64,000 bases of DNA, from assembly GCF_000146325.1 (NCBI RefSeq), contig NZ_GL397067.1:499747-563746 (forward strand), read 5' to 3'. This document shows, piece after piece, positions 17,989 to 28,938 of the stretch; the stretch's first letter is position 1, and each line of letters opens with the position of its first letter. The position numbers were made by a program, and so were the translations under genes. The notes beneath the pieces were generated by a model. It searched no databases. It saw only the letters and a list, made by a program, of their open reading frames with translations, and was not told the origin of the DNA. This DNA is from Pediococcus acidilactici DSM 20284. Lineage in GTDB: Bacteria > Bacillota > Bacilli > Lactobacillales > Lactobacillaceae.

Positions 17989-20900
17989 TTATTTTTCAAC
18001 CAATGAAATTTGATCTGTTCCAAGTAAATTTTCAAACGCTTTCTTCACTTCGGGTGTTCCTTGCAAACTAAATTTTTCGGATAGTGCTCGTTGCTGATTG
18101 GTATCTCGGTAAACCAAGGTAACCGGAACTTTACCATGGTACTCTTTGAACATCCCGAATAATCTCTTTTGGAAATCTGCGGGATTTTTGCGGCTGGGTA
18201 CTTTAATTAGCCAGTGCGTTTGCCCATGTGCAATTTGTCGAGGTGCTTCAATCTGATCAACAATTAGCTGGAGCTGGTCCTCTCGTTGCTCAACTTTGCC
18301 CGTTAACTGCAGTACTCGTTTACTTTCTAAAAGTTGGGTGGCTTGGTAAACACGGGGGAAGATTACCGCTTCGCACTCATCCGTTTGGTCACTGATTTTA
18401 GCAAATGCCATAGGTTCGCCCTTCTTTGTTCGAATTGAGCGAAAACTGCGGATATAAACTATGGAAGTTACCTTTTCTCCAGCTTTAAACTGCTGAATTG
18501 GGACAAAACGGCGCTGTTTAATTAATTCCGCAAACCGTTCTACTGGATGAGCTGAAACATAAGTTCCAAGTAATTCTTCTTCCCGATCCAACTTCTCATC
18601 AAGCGGTAGATCGGGACGACTTTTAATTGTCGGCATTAGCTTTTGAAATAGGTCCACATTTTGACCGCTAAAGGTAATCCCCTTAAGCAGTTCGGGTAAA
18701 TATTCGTCTAGTTCCGCCCGATTATAGCCAAAGCTGTCCAAAGCTCCCGCAAAAATTAATTTATCAATTACATCTTCGTCAATCCCCTGATTGCCCATTC
18801 GGCGTAACCAGTCGTCAACCGTCTTAAATTGTCCGCCCCGTTCACGTTCCGCTAATAAATGCTGGATAAAGTCGCGGCGTAACCCCTTAATTGCGGTAAA
18901 TCCCATTCGGATTTGACCATTTTGGTAGGTATAAGTTGCGCTACTTTGATTAATATCTGGAGCTAACGTAGGAATTCCTAACCGCTTTAATTCTTGAATG
19001 TAAGTCTTAGTTTTCGTATCATTGCCCACCACGGAATTTAATAATGCCGTATAAAAATCACCAGGATAGTGTGCTTTAAGGTACGCCAACTGAAAGGCTA
19101 GTTTACTGTAAGCAACTGCATGGGATTTATTAAATCCATAGTTAGCAAAGTTTTCGATATACCGGTACACTTGTTGGGCAATTTTTTCACTATAACCCTT
19201 TTGAACGGCTCCCTGAATAAAATTCGTCCGCATTTGCTCAATTACGGCATGCTTTTTCTTGCTCATTGCCCGTCGCAACAAGTCCGCTTGGCCCAGGCTC
19301 AAGCCCCCCATCGCGGAGGCCACTTCCATTACCTGTTCTTGATAAACCAAGATTCCGTAAGTCTCACCTAAAACCCGTTCCAAAATTTGGTTAGGAAACC
19401 GATACGGTTCCAGATGATCCTTTCGTTTAACAAACCGGTCAATATTTTCCATTGGCCCCGGCCGATAGAGGGCGTTGACCGCAACGACGAGTCCGAAGTT
19501 CGTGGGGTGTACTTTACGCAAAACGTTACGGATCCCTGTAGATTCGAATTGAAAAACTCCGCTAGTATCCCCCCGCTGAAATAACTGTAAAGTTTGCGGA
19601 TCGTTTAACTCAATCTTTTCAATCTCAAATTGCGGTTCGGTACGGTGAACCAGTTCTAAAATGTTATTCATTAAAGAAAGGTTCCGAAGTCCTAAGAAAT
19701 CCATCTTTAATAAGCCAACTTGCTCAACAAAATTCTTGGAATACTGGCTCATCAGCATCCCTTCGTTACCATCTTGAACCGGCACGCTTTCCACCAGTTC
19801 GTCTTGACTTAAAACAATTCCCGCTGCATGCGTTGAAAAGTGTCGGGGAAGTCCCTCTAACCGGCACGCTGTCTCAAACATAAACCGATTTTTCGGCGAA
19901 CTTTCAATAAAATCCCGTAACCGGTGAGAGGTTTGAGCTGCTTGTTTTAACGTGATGTTTAATTTATTAGGAATGAGTGCGCTAATTTGGTTAATTTTAT
20001 TAGGCATTTCCCCAAATACACGGGCAACGTCCCGAATGGCCTGTTTAGCAGCTAAAGTACCAAACGTAATAATCTGCCCCACGTGTTGGTGACCATAGCG
20101 GTCGTGTACATATTGTAAAACGACTTCCCGCTGATCATCAGGGATATCTAAATCAATATCAGGCATCTGCGCTCGTTCGGGATTCAAGAAACGTTCAAAC
20201 AAAAGCCCGTATTGCAAAGGATCCACACTCGTAATTTTCAATAGGTAAGCTACTAAAGAACCGGCCGCAGATCCGCGACCTGGACCAGTTAAAATTTGCT
20301 TTTGGTGTGCAAATTGAACCACATCGTGAATAATTAAAAAGTAATCCGCAAAGCCCATTTCTTTAATCACGGCTAATTCATGATCTAACCGTGCTTGATA
20401 ACGTTCTGCGTCCGGAACATTTTCCTTCACCTGGGTTAATGCTTGCTGACATAATTGGGTCAAATAGGTGAACGAATCCTGCTGGTTAGGGGTTGCAAAC
20501 TGTGGTAAACGCGGACTTACGATTGGAATTTCAAGGTTAATTCCAGCAACCACCCTATCCAGCTGGGTTAGCATTTCGGCATCACCCAACTGACCGTATT
20601 CGCGAACAAATTCAGTCGCGGGCTTCAGCCAGTTGTTACCACCGCCCTTTGCTAAAAGTTCCGGATGCTGCAAAACTTTTCCCGAATCAATGTCGCGTAG
20701 CACCTGGGTTGCGAAGTGATCTTCTTCATTTAAATATTCAACGCTGGGAAGCGGTAAACAACCAATCCCTGCTTTCTGCGCCATCTGGGTCAGTGTTTGG
20801 CGCATGACGTGAGACTGTTGCCCATTAATTCCTAAAAATAAATCTGGGGAGTCAATTGATTGTTGATATTCTTCGATTAGTGCTTGGGCATCGTTAGCCA

Positions 20901-21324
20901 TTCCCCGCTCCAATAGTTCATTAACTTCGGAACGAACTGGGGGCACGATCACCACTAAATCTTTCCAATAAGCTCGTAAATCATTAAACGTAAGCGTTGG
21001 TTTTGCGGAGATTTCCGTCATTTTGGCAGAACTAATCCGTAGTAAATTATGATACCCGTTAATGTTTTTAGCTAGCAACACCAATGCAAACTGATTGTCG
21101 ATGCCCCGGGTACTATCTAACCAAATGGTCAATCCAACGATTGGTTTTAAATCATTCTTCAAACAGGCTTGATAAAATTCAATCGCGCCGTACATCGTAT
21201 TATTATCAGTGAGGGCCATCGCGGAATAACCACGATCTTTGGCAGTTTTAACCAGCTCAGCGATTTTTGTTGGACTCGTCAACAAACTATACGAACTTAA
21301 GACATGTAGCGGTACAAAAGCCAT
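17989..21324 (-). CDS. dnaE: DNA polymerase III alpha subunit DnaE
   Basis: This is the replicative or lagging-strand polymerase of the Firmicutes DnaE type. The product of about 1111 residues has an N-terminal PHP domain, the catalytic palm with the PDIDLDIPDD aspartates (near residue 390), a helix-hairpin-helix region, and a C-terminal OB fold (VTSIVYIRSFRSIRTKKGEPMAF). There is no inserted exonuclease domain, so it differs from PolC. I chose the ATG at 21324, seven bases after GGAGG; the codon before it is also ATG. It is followed by pfkA, with 123 bases between. Confidence 0.96.
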   Translation of the reverse strand: MAFVPLHVLSSYSLLTSPTKIAELVKTAKDRGYSAMALTDNNTMYGAIEFYQACLKNDLKPIVGLTIWLDSTRGIDNQFALVLLAKNINGYHNLLRISSAKMTEISAKPTLTFNDLRAYWKDLVVIVPPVRSEVNELLERGMANDAQALIEEYQQSIDSPDLFLGINGQQSHVMRQTLTQMAQKAGIGCLPLPSVEYLNEEDHFATQVLRDIDSGKVLQHPELLAKGGGNNWLKPATEFVREYGQLGDAEMLTQLDRVVAGINLEIPIVSPRLPQFATPNQQDSFTYLTQLCQQALTQVKENVPDAERYQARLDHELAVIKEMGFADYFLIIHDVVQFAHQKQILTGPGRGSAAGSLVAYLLKITSVDPLQYGLLFERFLNPERAQMPDIDLDIPDDQREVVLQYVHDRYGHQHVGQIITFGTLAAKQAIRDVARVFGEMPNKINQISALIPNKLNITLKQAAQTSHRLRDFIESSPKNRFMFETACRLEGLPRHFSTHAAGIVLSQDELVESVPVQDGNEGMLMSQYSKNFVEQVGLLKMDFLGLRNLSLMNNILELVHRTEPQFEIEKIELNDPQTLQLFQRGDTSGVFQFESTGIRNVLRKVHPTNFGLVVAVNALYRPGPMENIDRFVKRKDHLEPYRFPNQILERVLGETYGILVYQEQVMEVASAMGGLSLGQADLLRRAMSKKKHAVIEQMRTNFIQGAVQKGYSEKIAQQVYRYIENFANYGFNKSHAVAYSKLAFQLAYLKAHYPGDFYTALLNSVVGNDTKTKTYIQELKRLGIPTLAPDINQSSATYTYQNGQIRMGFTAIKGLRRDFIQHLLAERERGGQFKTVDDWLRRMGNQGIDEDVIDKLIFAGALDSFGYNRAELDEYLPELLKGITFSGQNVDLFQKLMPTIKSRPDLPLDEKLDREEELLGTYVSAHPVERFAELIKQRRFVPIQQFKAGEKVTSIVYIRSFRSIRTKKGEPMAFAKISDQTDECEAVIFPRVYQATQLLESKRVLQLTGKVEQREDQLQLIVDQIEAPRQIAHGQTHWLIKVPSRKNPADFQKRLFGMFKEYHGKVPVTLVYRDTNQQRALSEKFSLQGTPEVKKAFENLLGTDQISLVEK

Positions 21325-21411
21325 CATTTTCCCTCCCGTGTTTTTCTTAATTATACTAAATGTATTAGGCATATCCAAAATGCAAGTTTAATTTATTTTC
21401 CCTTAAGTTTG

Positions 21412-21420
21412 TGCTAGAAT
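21412..21420 (+). promoter_or_regulatory. Extended -10 promoter of the DUF2929 gene
   Basis: The plus-strand sequence TGCTAGAAT fits an extended -10 element (TGnTAnAAT). It lies 30 bases upstream of the small plus-strand gene. No good -35 is visible. Confidence 0.5.
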
Positions 21421-21450
21421 AGCTTTGTTCGAGAAAGGGGTCAATTAATA

Positions 21451-21627
21451 ATGATGAAACAAATCGTAGTTATTTTTTGGGCATTTATTTTTGGCGAAGT
21501 ACTCGGTTATATCGGTGGTGCCCTAGAAGTACTACCATACAGTAGCCTGGAGATTGGTACGATGGCTGCCATTACCGCCCTCATCACCTCTAACTTAATT
21601 CCGTGGCTTTCAAAAAAATACCGGTAA
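21451..21627 (+). CDS. Small DUF2929-type membrane protein
   Basis: This 58-residue reading frame starts with MMKQIVVIFWAFIFGEVLGY and ends SNLIPWLSKKYR. It has two hydrophobic helices (about residues 4-24 and 36-52) separated by a short loop. AAAGGGG lies ten bases before the first ATG, and a terminator follows. The length and the GEVLGYIGGAL signature match the DUF2929 family of small membrane proteins that sit next to dnaE in lactobacilli. Function is unknown. It is divergent from dnaE and convergent with clpB. Confidence 0.75.
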   Translation: MMKQIVVIFWAFIFGEVLGYIGGALEVLPYSSLEIGTMAAITALITSNLIPWLSKKYR

Positions 21628-21639
21628 TTAAGCTAAAGA

Positions 21640-21666
21640 GCTATCTTTTAAATTTAACCAGATAGC
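21640..21666 (+). other. Second hairpin after the DUF2929 gene
   Basis: A 7-bp stem (GCTATCT/AGATAGC) with a 13-base loop lies just before the main terminator. It has no T-tract and may only stabilise the transcript end. Confidence 0.35.
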
Positions 21667-21681
21667 AACCCTATAAAAAGT

Positions 21682-21726
21682 AAAAACAGGTTGGAATTAC
21701 TTACATTCCAGCCTGTTTTTTGTTTT
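21682..21726. terminator. Bidirectional terminator between DUF2929 gene and clpB
   Basis: The stem AAAACAGGTTGGAAT/ATTCCAGCCTGTTTT, with one mismatch, has A- and T-tracts on both sides. It serves both convergent genes. Confidence 0.9.
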
Positions 21727-21734
21727 ATCAACCA

Positions 21735-24338
21735 TTATTTAATTGGGGCTTCATTTTGAAAAACCAATTGGTCATTGAGCACGTCAATCATTACTGCTGA
21801 CTTCGGTTTTACCCGTCCGCTAATAATCTCCTTAGCCAATGGCGTCTCTACATTCTTGACGATGTAACGTCGCAATGGCCGTGCGCCATATGCCGGATCA
21901 TACGCTTGTTGGACAATGTAATCCTGGGCAGGTTCTGAAATATTCAACTTAATCTCTTGGTCTGCCAACCGGTCAGATAATTGAGTAACTAATTTTCGAA
22001 CAATTTTGCGAACATCCGTCTTACTTAACGGCGTGAACATGATGATATCATCGACCCGGTTTAAAAATTCCGGCTTAAAGTATCCTTGTAAGACGTCGCG
22101 AACTTGTTGCCGAATATCTGCGTCAATGGAATTTTCCGACTGGTTCTTTAACAATAATTCCGAACCTAAATTAGAAGTCATGATTAAAATAGTATTTCGG
22201 AAGTTAACCGTTCGCCCTTGGCCATCCGTCAAACGACCGTCATCAAGCACTTGCAATAAAATATTGAAGACTTCCGGATGAGCTTTTTCAATTTCATCGA
22301 AGAGGACGATGGAATATGGGTTTCGGCGAACCGCTTCGGTTAATTGTCCGCCTTCTTCATATCCTACATACCCTGGTGCAGCTCCCACTAACCGGGAGAC
22401 CGATTCTTTTTCCATGTATTCGGACATGTCAATCCGAACCATGTTGTCCTCCGAATCAAATAAAGCCTCAGCTAAAGCTTTCGACAATTCAGTTTTCCCT
22501 ACTCCAGTTGGCCCTAGGAACATAAATGAACCAATGGGCCGGTTAGGATCCTGTAAACCTGCTCGAGAGCGCAACACGGCATCGGCTACGGACTGAACTG
22601 CTTCGTCTTGTCCAATTACTCGCTGATGTAATTTATCCGCTAAATGAAGTAGTTTCTCCCTTTCGCCTTCTACTAACCGCGCAACCGGAATTCCAGTCAT
22701 TTGACTAATTACCCGGGCGATTTCTCTGTCAGTAACCGACTCTTCAACAAGCCATTCTTGGTGAGTGTTTTCAGACTCATTTTCTAAATCCTGCAGTTCT
22801 TTTTCCAAAGTTGGAATGGTACCATGCTGGAGAACCGCTGCCCGATCTAAGTCGTAGGCACTTTCAGCTTCTTGTAAGTCATGTTTTGCCTTATCAAGTT
22901 CGTTTTTCTTATCACTGATTTTTTTAATTTCCGCTTTTTGGGCCGCCCAACGAGATTCTAACTTAACTTTTTCCTCTTTAGTAGTTGCCAATTCCTTTTG
23001 CAGTGCCTTTAAGCGTTTTGCGGATTCTTCATCCGTTTCGTTTTTTAACGCCCGTTCTTCAACCTGCAGCCGCATCAACTGGCGGTTAACTTGATCAAGT
23101 TCGGTAGGGTTTGAGTTCATTTCCACTTTAATCTTTGCAGAAGCCTCGTCAATCAGGTCAATTGCCTTATCTGGCAAATAACGGTCGGTAATGTACCGGC
23201 TAGATAACTTGGCTGCCGCCACTAATGCATTATCATGGATTCGCACACCGTGATGAATTTCAAAACGTTCCTTTAGCCCTCGTAAAATACTAATCGTGTC
23301 CTCTACCGAAGGTTCCTTTACCAAAACCCGTTGGAACCGCCGTTCTAAGGCTTTATCCTTTTCAATGTTTTCGCGATATTCGTCTAACGTCGTAGCCCCG
23401 ATTAGGTGGAGTTCACCACGTGCCAACATTGGTTTGAGTAAGTTACCAGCGTCCATGCTGCCTTCGGTCTTGCCAGCGCCAACGATTGTGTGAATTTCAT
23501 CGATGAATAAAATAATCTGGCCATCCGCCTTTGCGACCTCTTTGAGGACCGTCTTTAAGCGTTCTTCAAATTCTCCCCGGTACTTGGCTCCGGCGATTAA
23601 GGACCCCATGTCTAGGGAAATGATGGTCTTATTGGCTAAATTACTAGGAACGTCTCCCTTTGCAATTCGTTGTGCCAATCCTTCGACAATGGCAGTTTTT
23701 CCGACTCCGGGTTCTCCAATTAGAACCGGGTTATTTTTGGTTTTCCGTGATAAAATTCGAATTACGTCTAAGATTTCTTCATCCCGACCAATCACCGGAT
23801 CGGGATTCTCGTTATGCGCACGTTTTACTAAGTCCGTACCATATTTCTCTAGTGCTTTATATCCGCTTTCCTGTTCTTTGGACGTCACTTTTTCACCTCC
23901 ACGAAATTCTTCAATCTTCTCTAATGCTTTTTTAGCAGTTACTCCCTGCTGTTTTAAAAAATTAGCAAATTCATTATTATTCAAATCAAACAACGCTAAG
24001 AATACCGTATCCACCGCAATGAATTCATCCTGCAGCTTTTGTCGACGCTGTTCTGCTTGAATTAATAATTGATTTAATTCAGTAGAGATTGATTGACCAT
24101 AACTAACTTGGCTACCACTAACGATGCTAATTTGAGCTAATTCGCGGTCTAATTCTGCTTGGACCGTCTGGTTGCTAACTCCGAGCTCCGAGAGTAAAGT
24201 TCCCACCGTTTGATCTGGTTGGGCTAAAAATTTAAACAATTCCGGAACCCCAATTTCTTGGTGCTGACGGTTAACCGCAATTTGTTGCGCCTCACCCAGT
24301 GCTTCTTGTAACGCAGTAGTCATTTTTTCAGGATTCAT
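21735..24338 (-). CDS. clpB: Disaggregase ClpB
   Basis: ClpB is a hexameric AAA+ chaperone that, with DnaK, resolubilises aggregated proteins. The 867-residue protein has the Clp N domain (1-145), the first AAA module with GEPGVGKT (near 208), the long coiled-coil middle domain (about 405-525) that distinguishes ClpB from ClpC, and the second AAA module with GPTGVGKT (near 608). It starts 11 bases after the nif3 gene, and its GGGGGT ribosome binding site abuts the nif3 stop. I see no CtsR heptad repeat or CIRCE element upstream. It therefore seems to be transcribed with the housekeeping genes before it, which is unusual for clpB. Confidence 0.96.
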   Translation of the reverse strand: MNPEKMTTALQEALGEAQQIAVNRQHQEIGVPELFKFLAQPDQTVGTLLSELGVSNQTVQAELDRELAQISIVSGSQVSYGQSISTELNQLLIQAEQRRQKLQDEFIAVDTVFLALFDLNNNEFANFLKQQGVTAKKALEKIEEFRGGEKVTSKEQESGYKALEKYGTDLVKRAHNENPDPVIGRDEEILDVIRILSRKTKNNPVLIGEPGVGKTAIVEGLAQRIAKGDVPSNLANKTIISLDMGSLIAGAKYRGEFEERLKTVLKEVAKADGQIILFIDEIHTIVGAGKTEGSMDAGNLLKPMLARGELHLIGATTLDEYRENIEKDKALERRFQRVLVKEPSVEDTISILRGLKERFEIHHGVRIHDNALVAAAKLSSRYITDRYLPDKAIDLIDEASAKIKVEMNSNPTELDQVNRQLMRLQVEERALKNETDEESAKRLKALQKELATTKEEKVKLESRWAAQKAEIKKISDKKNELDKAKHDLQEAESAYDLDRAAVLQHGTIPTLEKELQDLENESENTHQEWLVEESVTDREIARVISQMTGIPVARLVEGEREKLLHLADKLHQRVIGQDEAVQSVADAVLRSRAGLQDPNRPIGSFMFLGPTGVGKTELSKALAEALFDSEDNMVRIDMSEYMEKESVSRLVGAAPGYVGYEEGGQLTEAVRRNPYSIVLFDEIEKAHPEVFNILLQVLDDGRLTDGQGRTVNFRNTILIMTSNLGSELLLKNQSENSIDADIRQQVRDVLQGYFKPEFLNRVDDIIMFTPLSKTDVRKIVRKLVTQLSDRLADQEIKLNISEPAQDYIVQQAYDPAYGARPLRRYIVKNVETPLAKEIISGRVKPKSAVMIDVLNDQLVFQNEAPIK

Positions 24339-24349
24339 TCAATTACCCC

Positions 24350-25141
24350 CTACATAAATTGATAAGGATTGGTATTCACCGTTGACGGACAAACCTCAAC
24401 TTGCCATTGGTTCGTCGCCTTCCATTGGCTAAATAACTTTGTTAATTCATCAATACAGATTTTTTCCACGTTGTGTCCCACGTCAAAAACATTAAGGTGA
24501 TCCGCCAGCATATCGTGACCAGTATGATAATACACGTCGCCAGTAACAAACGCGTCCGCGCCGGCCGCCATCATTTCTGGATAAAATTTACCGCCGTCAC
24601 CGCCTACGACCGCTACTTTACGGACCAATGCCTGGTTATCTTCAGCAACTACCCGCAAACCGTCAAGTTGGAAGACCTCTTTTAAGGTCTTGGCAAACTC
24701 ACTCACCGTTTGGGGTTGTGCCAAACTGCCAATTCGTCCAATATTGCGGTCGTAGTGCGCAGAATAAACGGGTTGCACTTCCGTAAGGGACATTGCTTGT
24801 GCTAACCAATCGTTCATACCACCCGCCGCCACGTCTAGGTTAGTGTGGGCGGAGTAAACCCCAATGGAATGTTTAATTAAGGTAGCGTACATTTGATTCT
24901 GTGGTACGGTCAAATCCAGATTACGCACCGGTCGAAAAATCAACGGATGATGTGAGAATATAAAATCACATCCTTTGGTAATTGCCTCTGCCACAACCTC
25001 GGGACGGACGTCTAAAGTCACTAATACGCGGTGAATGGGCTGGTTAAGATCCCCAATCTGCAATCCGACCGGATCCTTAGGAAAAGCACTTTCTTTAGGT
25101 GCCATTTCTTCAAAACGTTCAATTAATTGTTTCGCCAACAT
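24350..25141 (-). CDS. Nif3-like dinuclear metal-centre protein (YqfO family)
   Basis: The 263-residue protein belongs to the NIF3/DUF34 family: FSHHPLIF near residue 63 and the C-terminal GDVYYHTGHDM (near 216) supply the His and Asp ligands of the two-metal site. It is the short form, without the inserted PII-like domain of Bacillus YqfO. Its activity is debated (a GTP cyclohydrolase-like fold); it is conserved next to trmK. It overlaps the end of trmK by 23 bases, so the two are translated together. Confidence 0.9.
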   Translation of the reverse strand: MLAKQLIERFEEMAPKESAFPKDPVGLQIGDLNQPIHRVLVTLDVRPEVVAEAITKGCDFIFSHHPLIFRPVRNLDLTVPQNQMYATLIKHSIGVYSAHTNLDVAAGGMNDWLAQAMSLTEVQPVYSAHYDRNIGRIGSLAQPQTVSEFAKTLKEVFQLDGLRVVAEDNQALVRKVAVVGGDGGKFYPEMMAAGADAFVTGDVYYHTGHDMLADHLNVFDVGHNVEKICIDELTKLFSQWKATNQWQVEVCPSTVNTNPYQFM

Positions 25142-25829
25142 TAGTCAACATCTCCTCAATTTGCGCAATCTTTTTTGATACTTCCGCTAATTTTTCGTCA
25201 CCATGTTCTGGATGTCGTTCTAAATTATCCTGAATTGATTTTAGCCGTTTCAACTCCCGCTGCCACTTTCGCAAGAAAGTAGCGTTAGCAGCCTGCATTA
25301 AAAATGGGCCAAACGTTAATTCAGTTTCGGTCAATTGCATTTGTCCTGGCTCAGCAACGATGATTTCATAAAGGTGATAATCTTCAGCCACAATATCTTC
25401 ATGAGTGATTTGATATCCGTGGGTGATGAGCCACTCCCGCAGTTCGTATTCCCCAACGTTAGGCTGTAAAATCAATCGTTGCACTCCAGATAACTTTACT
25501 TGGCCTTCTTCTAGAATTCGCCGAATCAACAGGCCACCCATCCCCGCGATACAAATCACGTCAACATGATCTTCTGGGTTTAGGACTGCCAATCCGTCAC
25601 CTAACCGCGCATCAATCAAATCACTAACCTGATTCTTTTCAATTTCCATTTTGGAATTAGTTAACGGCCCCGGGGCAACTTCCCCAGCAATCGCAGCCGT
25701 TGCAATTTGATTTCTAACCAGGTTAATCGCTAAATAAGCATGGTCCGAACCAATATCGGCAATTTTGGATCCTTTTGGAACTAAACTCGCAACTACTTTT
25801 AGTCGTGGCGATAAATTATTTGAATTCAT
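25119..25829 (-). CDS. trmK: tRNA (adenine(22)-N1)-methyltransferase
   Basis: TrmK methylates A22 of certain tRNAs using S-adenosylmethionine. The 236-residue product has the Rossmann-fold SAM site (IADIGSDHAYLAINL near residue 22) and the NPPY-equivalent GMGGLLI segment near residue 95, then a C-terminal coiled coil. GGGAG is nine bases before the ATG. The rpoD-trmK-nif3 order is conserved in Firmicutes (sigA-yqfN-yqfO in Bacillus). A terminator separates it from rpoD. Confidence 0.93.
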   Translation of the reverse strand: MNSNNLSPRLKVVASLVPKGSKIADIGSDHAYLAINLVRNQIATAAIAGEVAPGPLTNSKMEIEKNQVSDLIDARLGDGLAVLNPEDHVDVICIAGMGGLLIRRILEEGQVKLSGVQRLILQPNVGEYELREWLITHGYQITHEDIVAEDYHLYEIIVAEPGQMQLTETELTFGPFLMQAANATFLRKWQRELKRLKSIQDNLERHPEHGDEKLAEVSKKIAQIEEMLTNVGETIN

Positions 25830-25872
25830 GAAAATAAACTCCCGGTATTTTTTGTATTTATTTTATGCTATC

Positions 25873-25920
25873 CCAAAAAGAGGCCCTATACAAATCTGCG
25901 ACCTGTATGGAACCTCTTTA
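25873..25920 (-). terminator. Terminator after rpoD
   Basis: The paired segments AAAGAGG/CCTCTTT, with an inner CCATACA/TGTATAGG pairing, are followed by TTTTT on the minus strand. No good promoter is visible between it and trmK, so partial read-through probably feeds trmK-nif3-clpB. Confidence 0.8.
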
Positions 25921-25924
25921 AATG

Positions 25925-27064
25925 CTAATCTAAGAAATCTTTTAATTGTTTTGAACGTGAAGGATGGCGCAGTTTCCGCAAAGCCTTTGCTTCAATTTGC
26001 CGGATCCGTTCACGAGTTACGCCGAAGACCTTTCCCACTTCTTCAAGGGTGCGAGTCCGGCCATCATCTAACCCAAACCGAAGCCGGAGAACATTTTCTT
26101 CTCGGTCTGTCAAGGTATCCAAAACGCCTTCTAGTTGTTCTTTAAGCAATTCATAAGCCGCATGGTCAGCAGGACTAGTTGCCTCTTGGTCTTCAATGAA
26201 GTCGCCTAGGTGTGAATCATCTTCTTCACCAATTGGAGTTTCCAAAGATACTGGTTCTTGAGCAATTTTAAGAATTTCGCGAACCTTATCCGAAGGCATG
26301 TCCATTTCTGCACCAATTTCTTCGGGCATTGGTTCACGGCCTAAATCTTGAAGCAATTGCCGTTGAATCCGGATTAATTTATTGATGGTTTCTACCATAT
26401 GAACTGGGATCCGGATTGTCCGCGCTTGGTCAGCAATCGCACGCGTAATTGCTTGCCGAATCCACCAGGTCGCGTAGGTAGAAAATTTGAATCCCTTTTG
26501 GTAATCAAATTTTTCAACGGCCTTCATTAAGCCCATGTTTCCTTCTTGAATGAGGTCAAGGAACTGCATTCCCCGGCCAACGTACCGCTTAGCAATTGAA
26601 ACTACTAAACGCAAGTTAGCTTCGGCAAGTTCTTGTTTTGCACGTTCGTCACCCTTTTCGATTCGGAGGGCTAGGGCAACTTCTTCATCGGCAGTTAACA
26701 GTGAAACCCGGCCAATTTCTTTTAGATACATCCGAACCGGATCGTTAATTTTAACTCCGGCCGGAGCTTTAGTATCGTCTAATTCTTCCTTTGAAATCTC
26801 TTGTGCCTTTAAGGCCTTTTCACTCGGGTCACCGTTTTCGTCAACCACACTGATTCCGGCGTCTTCGATCCGTTGAATTAAGTCATCCACGTCTTCGTCA
26901 GTCAACTTGAATTTATCGATCAAATCACGGGTAAGCTTAGTGTACTTAACCTTGTGTTCACTTTTTTGTGCTTTAATAATTTGGTTAACTGCCTTTTTAA
27001 ATTCTGGTGAAGAAATGATACTTTCACTCTTTTTACGTTTGATTTCACTTTTTTTACTTGCCAT
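25925..27064 (-). CDS. rpoD: Primary sigma factor SigA
   Basis: This is the housekeeping sigma factor that directs RNA polymerase to -35/-10 promoters. The 379-residue protein shows a Lys-rich region 1.1, region 1.2 ([16 protein letters not shown]), region 2 ([41 protein letters not shown]) and region 4.2 ([20 protein letters not shown]). The length is typical for lactobacilli. GAGGGGGAA precedes the ATG. It lies downstream of dnaG, as in the classical macromolecular synthesis operon. Confidence 0.98.
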   Translation of the reverse strand: MASKKSEIKRKKSESIISSPEFKKAVNQIIKAQKSEHKVKYTKLTRDLIDKFKLTDEDVDDLIQRIEDAGISVVDENGDPSEKALKAQEISKEELDDTKAPAGVKINDPVRMYLKEIGRVSLLTADEEVALALRIEKGDERAKQELAEANLRLVVSIAKRYVGRGMQFLDLIQEGNMGLMKAVEKFDYQKGFKFSTYATWWIRQAITRAIADQARTIRIPVHMVETINKLIRIQRQLLQDLGREPMPEEIGAEMDMPSDKVREILKIAQEPVSLETPIGEEDDSHLGDFIEDQEATSPADHAAYELLKEQLEGVLDTLTDREENVLRLRFGLDDGRTRTLEEVGKVFGVTRERIRQIEAKALRKLRHPSRSKQLKDFLD

Positions 27065-27081
27065 AGTTAGCTGTTCCCCCT

Positions 27082-28938
27082 CTAATTTTGGAGCTGTTGT
27101 TGTTTTTGATAAAGAGAAATAAGTTTTAGCGTTAATTGCTGTTGTAATTCTTGGTTACCTAATCTGGTAGCTTCGTTTAAATCCGACTTAACTTTTGAAA
27201 TCTGTTCGCTGAGCGGGGCCACGTCCTTAATCAAACTAATGTAGTCTTCGATTTCTTCTTCTGTGTAATCGGGGCTCAAATTAATCGACTCAATATTAGC
27301 CACTACCGACTGTAACTCTGGTTCCTTCAAATAATCCATGAAATCTGCCGCATCATATTCTTGATTCTTGGCTAGGTATCCTCCAGCCAACATATAAATA
27401 GTTTCCAGTTGCTCATTTGGAAAATAAAAATCCGGTAAGCTTTGTAATTTCAACCATACGTCGTGATGATTAAGTGCGCGGGCTAACAACCGGTACTGCG
27501 AAATATCCACACTTGATAGCTTCTTAGGAGTATTTTCAGTTTTCTCAACTTGATTTTCAAAAGTAGGTGGCGGCGCGGGGGCCGGACCCGGATCAAACTG
27601 CCGAGGAGTATGCGCAATCCGATCAGCCACGCTTTCCCTTAACTGGTTTTTCAAATCACGCTTATCAATACTAAATTCTTCAGCAAGTTGGTTAAGATAT
27701 AGGTCTTGTTCCAAGGCGTCATTTAATTCACCAATCCGTTGGAGAGCTTTTTTTAGGTATTCCAGCTGATCGTTTTCGTTAGCTAAGTTTAAACCCATCC
27801 GGTCAAATTTCAATAAAAATGCCGTACTGGATTCCCCAGTCTGATTCATTAGTTTTTGAAAAGACTCAACGCCCTTATCCCGCACGTATTCGTCAGGATC
27901 ACGGTTATCCGGGATAAAAATGACGCTGATTTGCAAATCACTAGTCTGTTTAATTAACGCAATGGCCTTCGCAATTGCACGTTGGCCGGGCTCGTCGCCA
28001 TCAAAGCAGATTACTACACGGGAGGCAACTCTTTTAAGCGCTCGCACGTGGTCTTCTGTCAAACTAGTTCCCATCGTGGCAATTCCATTAGCCACTTGGG
28101 CCCGGTGAGCTGCAATTACATCCATAAACCCTTCATATAAAATAACGGTTTTCTTTTGGACAATTTCAGGGCGGGCTTGCGAAAAGTTATAGAGTACCTT
28201 TCCTTTGTTAAAAATGCTAGTTTCCGGACTATTTAAATATTTCGGATGTTGGTCATCCTTCACCAAGCTCCGTCCGGAAAAAGCGACAATCTTCCCATTA
28301 TTATCTTTAATTGGGAACATGATTCGATTAAAAAACCGGTCCTTTAACGAACCGTCTGCTGTTTCAATAAATAGTCCTGAATCTTGCATTTGTTTTTGAT
28401 CGATTTGCTGTTCCTTAAGAAAACTTAACAGCAAATCTTGGTCTGCCGGTGCAAACCCTAAATCAAAATCCTGCATGTCTGCTTCAGTAATTCCCCGCTT
28501 TTTTAAATACGCGAGGGCCTTTTCACCTAATTGCGTATTCACCAACACGTGGTGATAAAGTTCAGCAGCCTTTTCATATAAGCCAATCATCTCACTTTGA
28601 GTCGCTGAATAAGCTGACTTAGGAGACTTCTTTACGTACTTATCGTCTAGGGGGACGTTGCCAAACTCCGCCACGCGCCGGACGGCTTCTGGGAAACTAA
28701 TTTTTTCCAGATCCATCAAAAACTTAAATACATTTCCTCCACGTCCACAACTGAAACAGTGAAAAATCTGCTTATCTTCGGATACTGAAAAAGAAGGTGT
28801 TTTTTCATCGTGAAATGGGCAAATGCCAAACAAATTTTTTCCAGCTTTTCTCAACTGAACGTATCGACTAACTACATCAACAATGTTCACGGCGGACCGG
28901 ACGTTGTCGATAACTTCTTCTGGAATCATACCAGCCAT
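27082..28938 (-). CDS. dnaG: DNA primase
   Basis: DnaG makes RNA primers for replication and binds the DnaB helicase. The protein of about 618 residues has the CHC2 zinc finger ([12 protein letters not shown]...[10 protein letters not shown], near 40-65), a TOPRIM domain ([13 protein letters not shown], near 265) and a helical C-terminal helicase-binding domain. The ATG at 28938 fits best; a GTG four codons upstream lies inside the probable ribosome binding site. It is 17 bases upstream of rpoD. The Ala/Pro-rich linker near 440-460 is ordinary. Confidence 0.96.
   Translation of the reverse strand: MAGMIPEEVIDNVRSAVNIVDVVSRYVQLRKAGKNLFGICPFHDEKTPSFSVSEDKQIFHCFSCGRGGNVFKFLMDLEKISFPEAVRRVAEFGNVPLDDKYVKKSPKSAYSATQSEMIGLYEKAAELYHHVLVNTQLGEKALAYLKKRGITEADMQDFDLGFAPADQDLLLSFLKEQQIDQKQMQDSGLFIETADGSLKDRFFNRIMFPIKDNNGKIVAFSGRSLVKDDQHPKYLNSPETSIFNKGKVLYNFSQARPEIVQKKTVILYEGFMDVIAAHRAQVANGIATMGTSLTEDHVRALKRVASRVVICFDGDEPGQRAIAKAIALIKQTSDLQISVIFIPDNRDPDEYVRDKGVESFQKLMNQTGESSTAFLLKFDRMGLNLANENDQLEYLKKALQRIGELNDALEQDLYLNQLAEEFSIDKRDLKNQLRESVADRIAHTPRQFDPGPAPAPPPTFENQVEKTENTPKKLSSVDISQYRLLARALNHHDVWLKLQSLPDFYFPNEQLETIYMLAGGYLAKNQEYDAADFMDYLKEPELQSVVANIESINLSPDYTEEEIEDYISLIKDVAPLSEQISKVKSDLNEATRLGNQELQQQLTLKLISLYQKQQQLQN

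Noticed and set aside
23503-24060. A 185-residue plus-strand frame opposite clpB
   Set aside because: Long antisense frames are expected opposite conserved AAA+ coding DNA; no ribosome binding site or family match.
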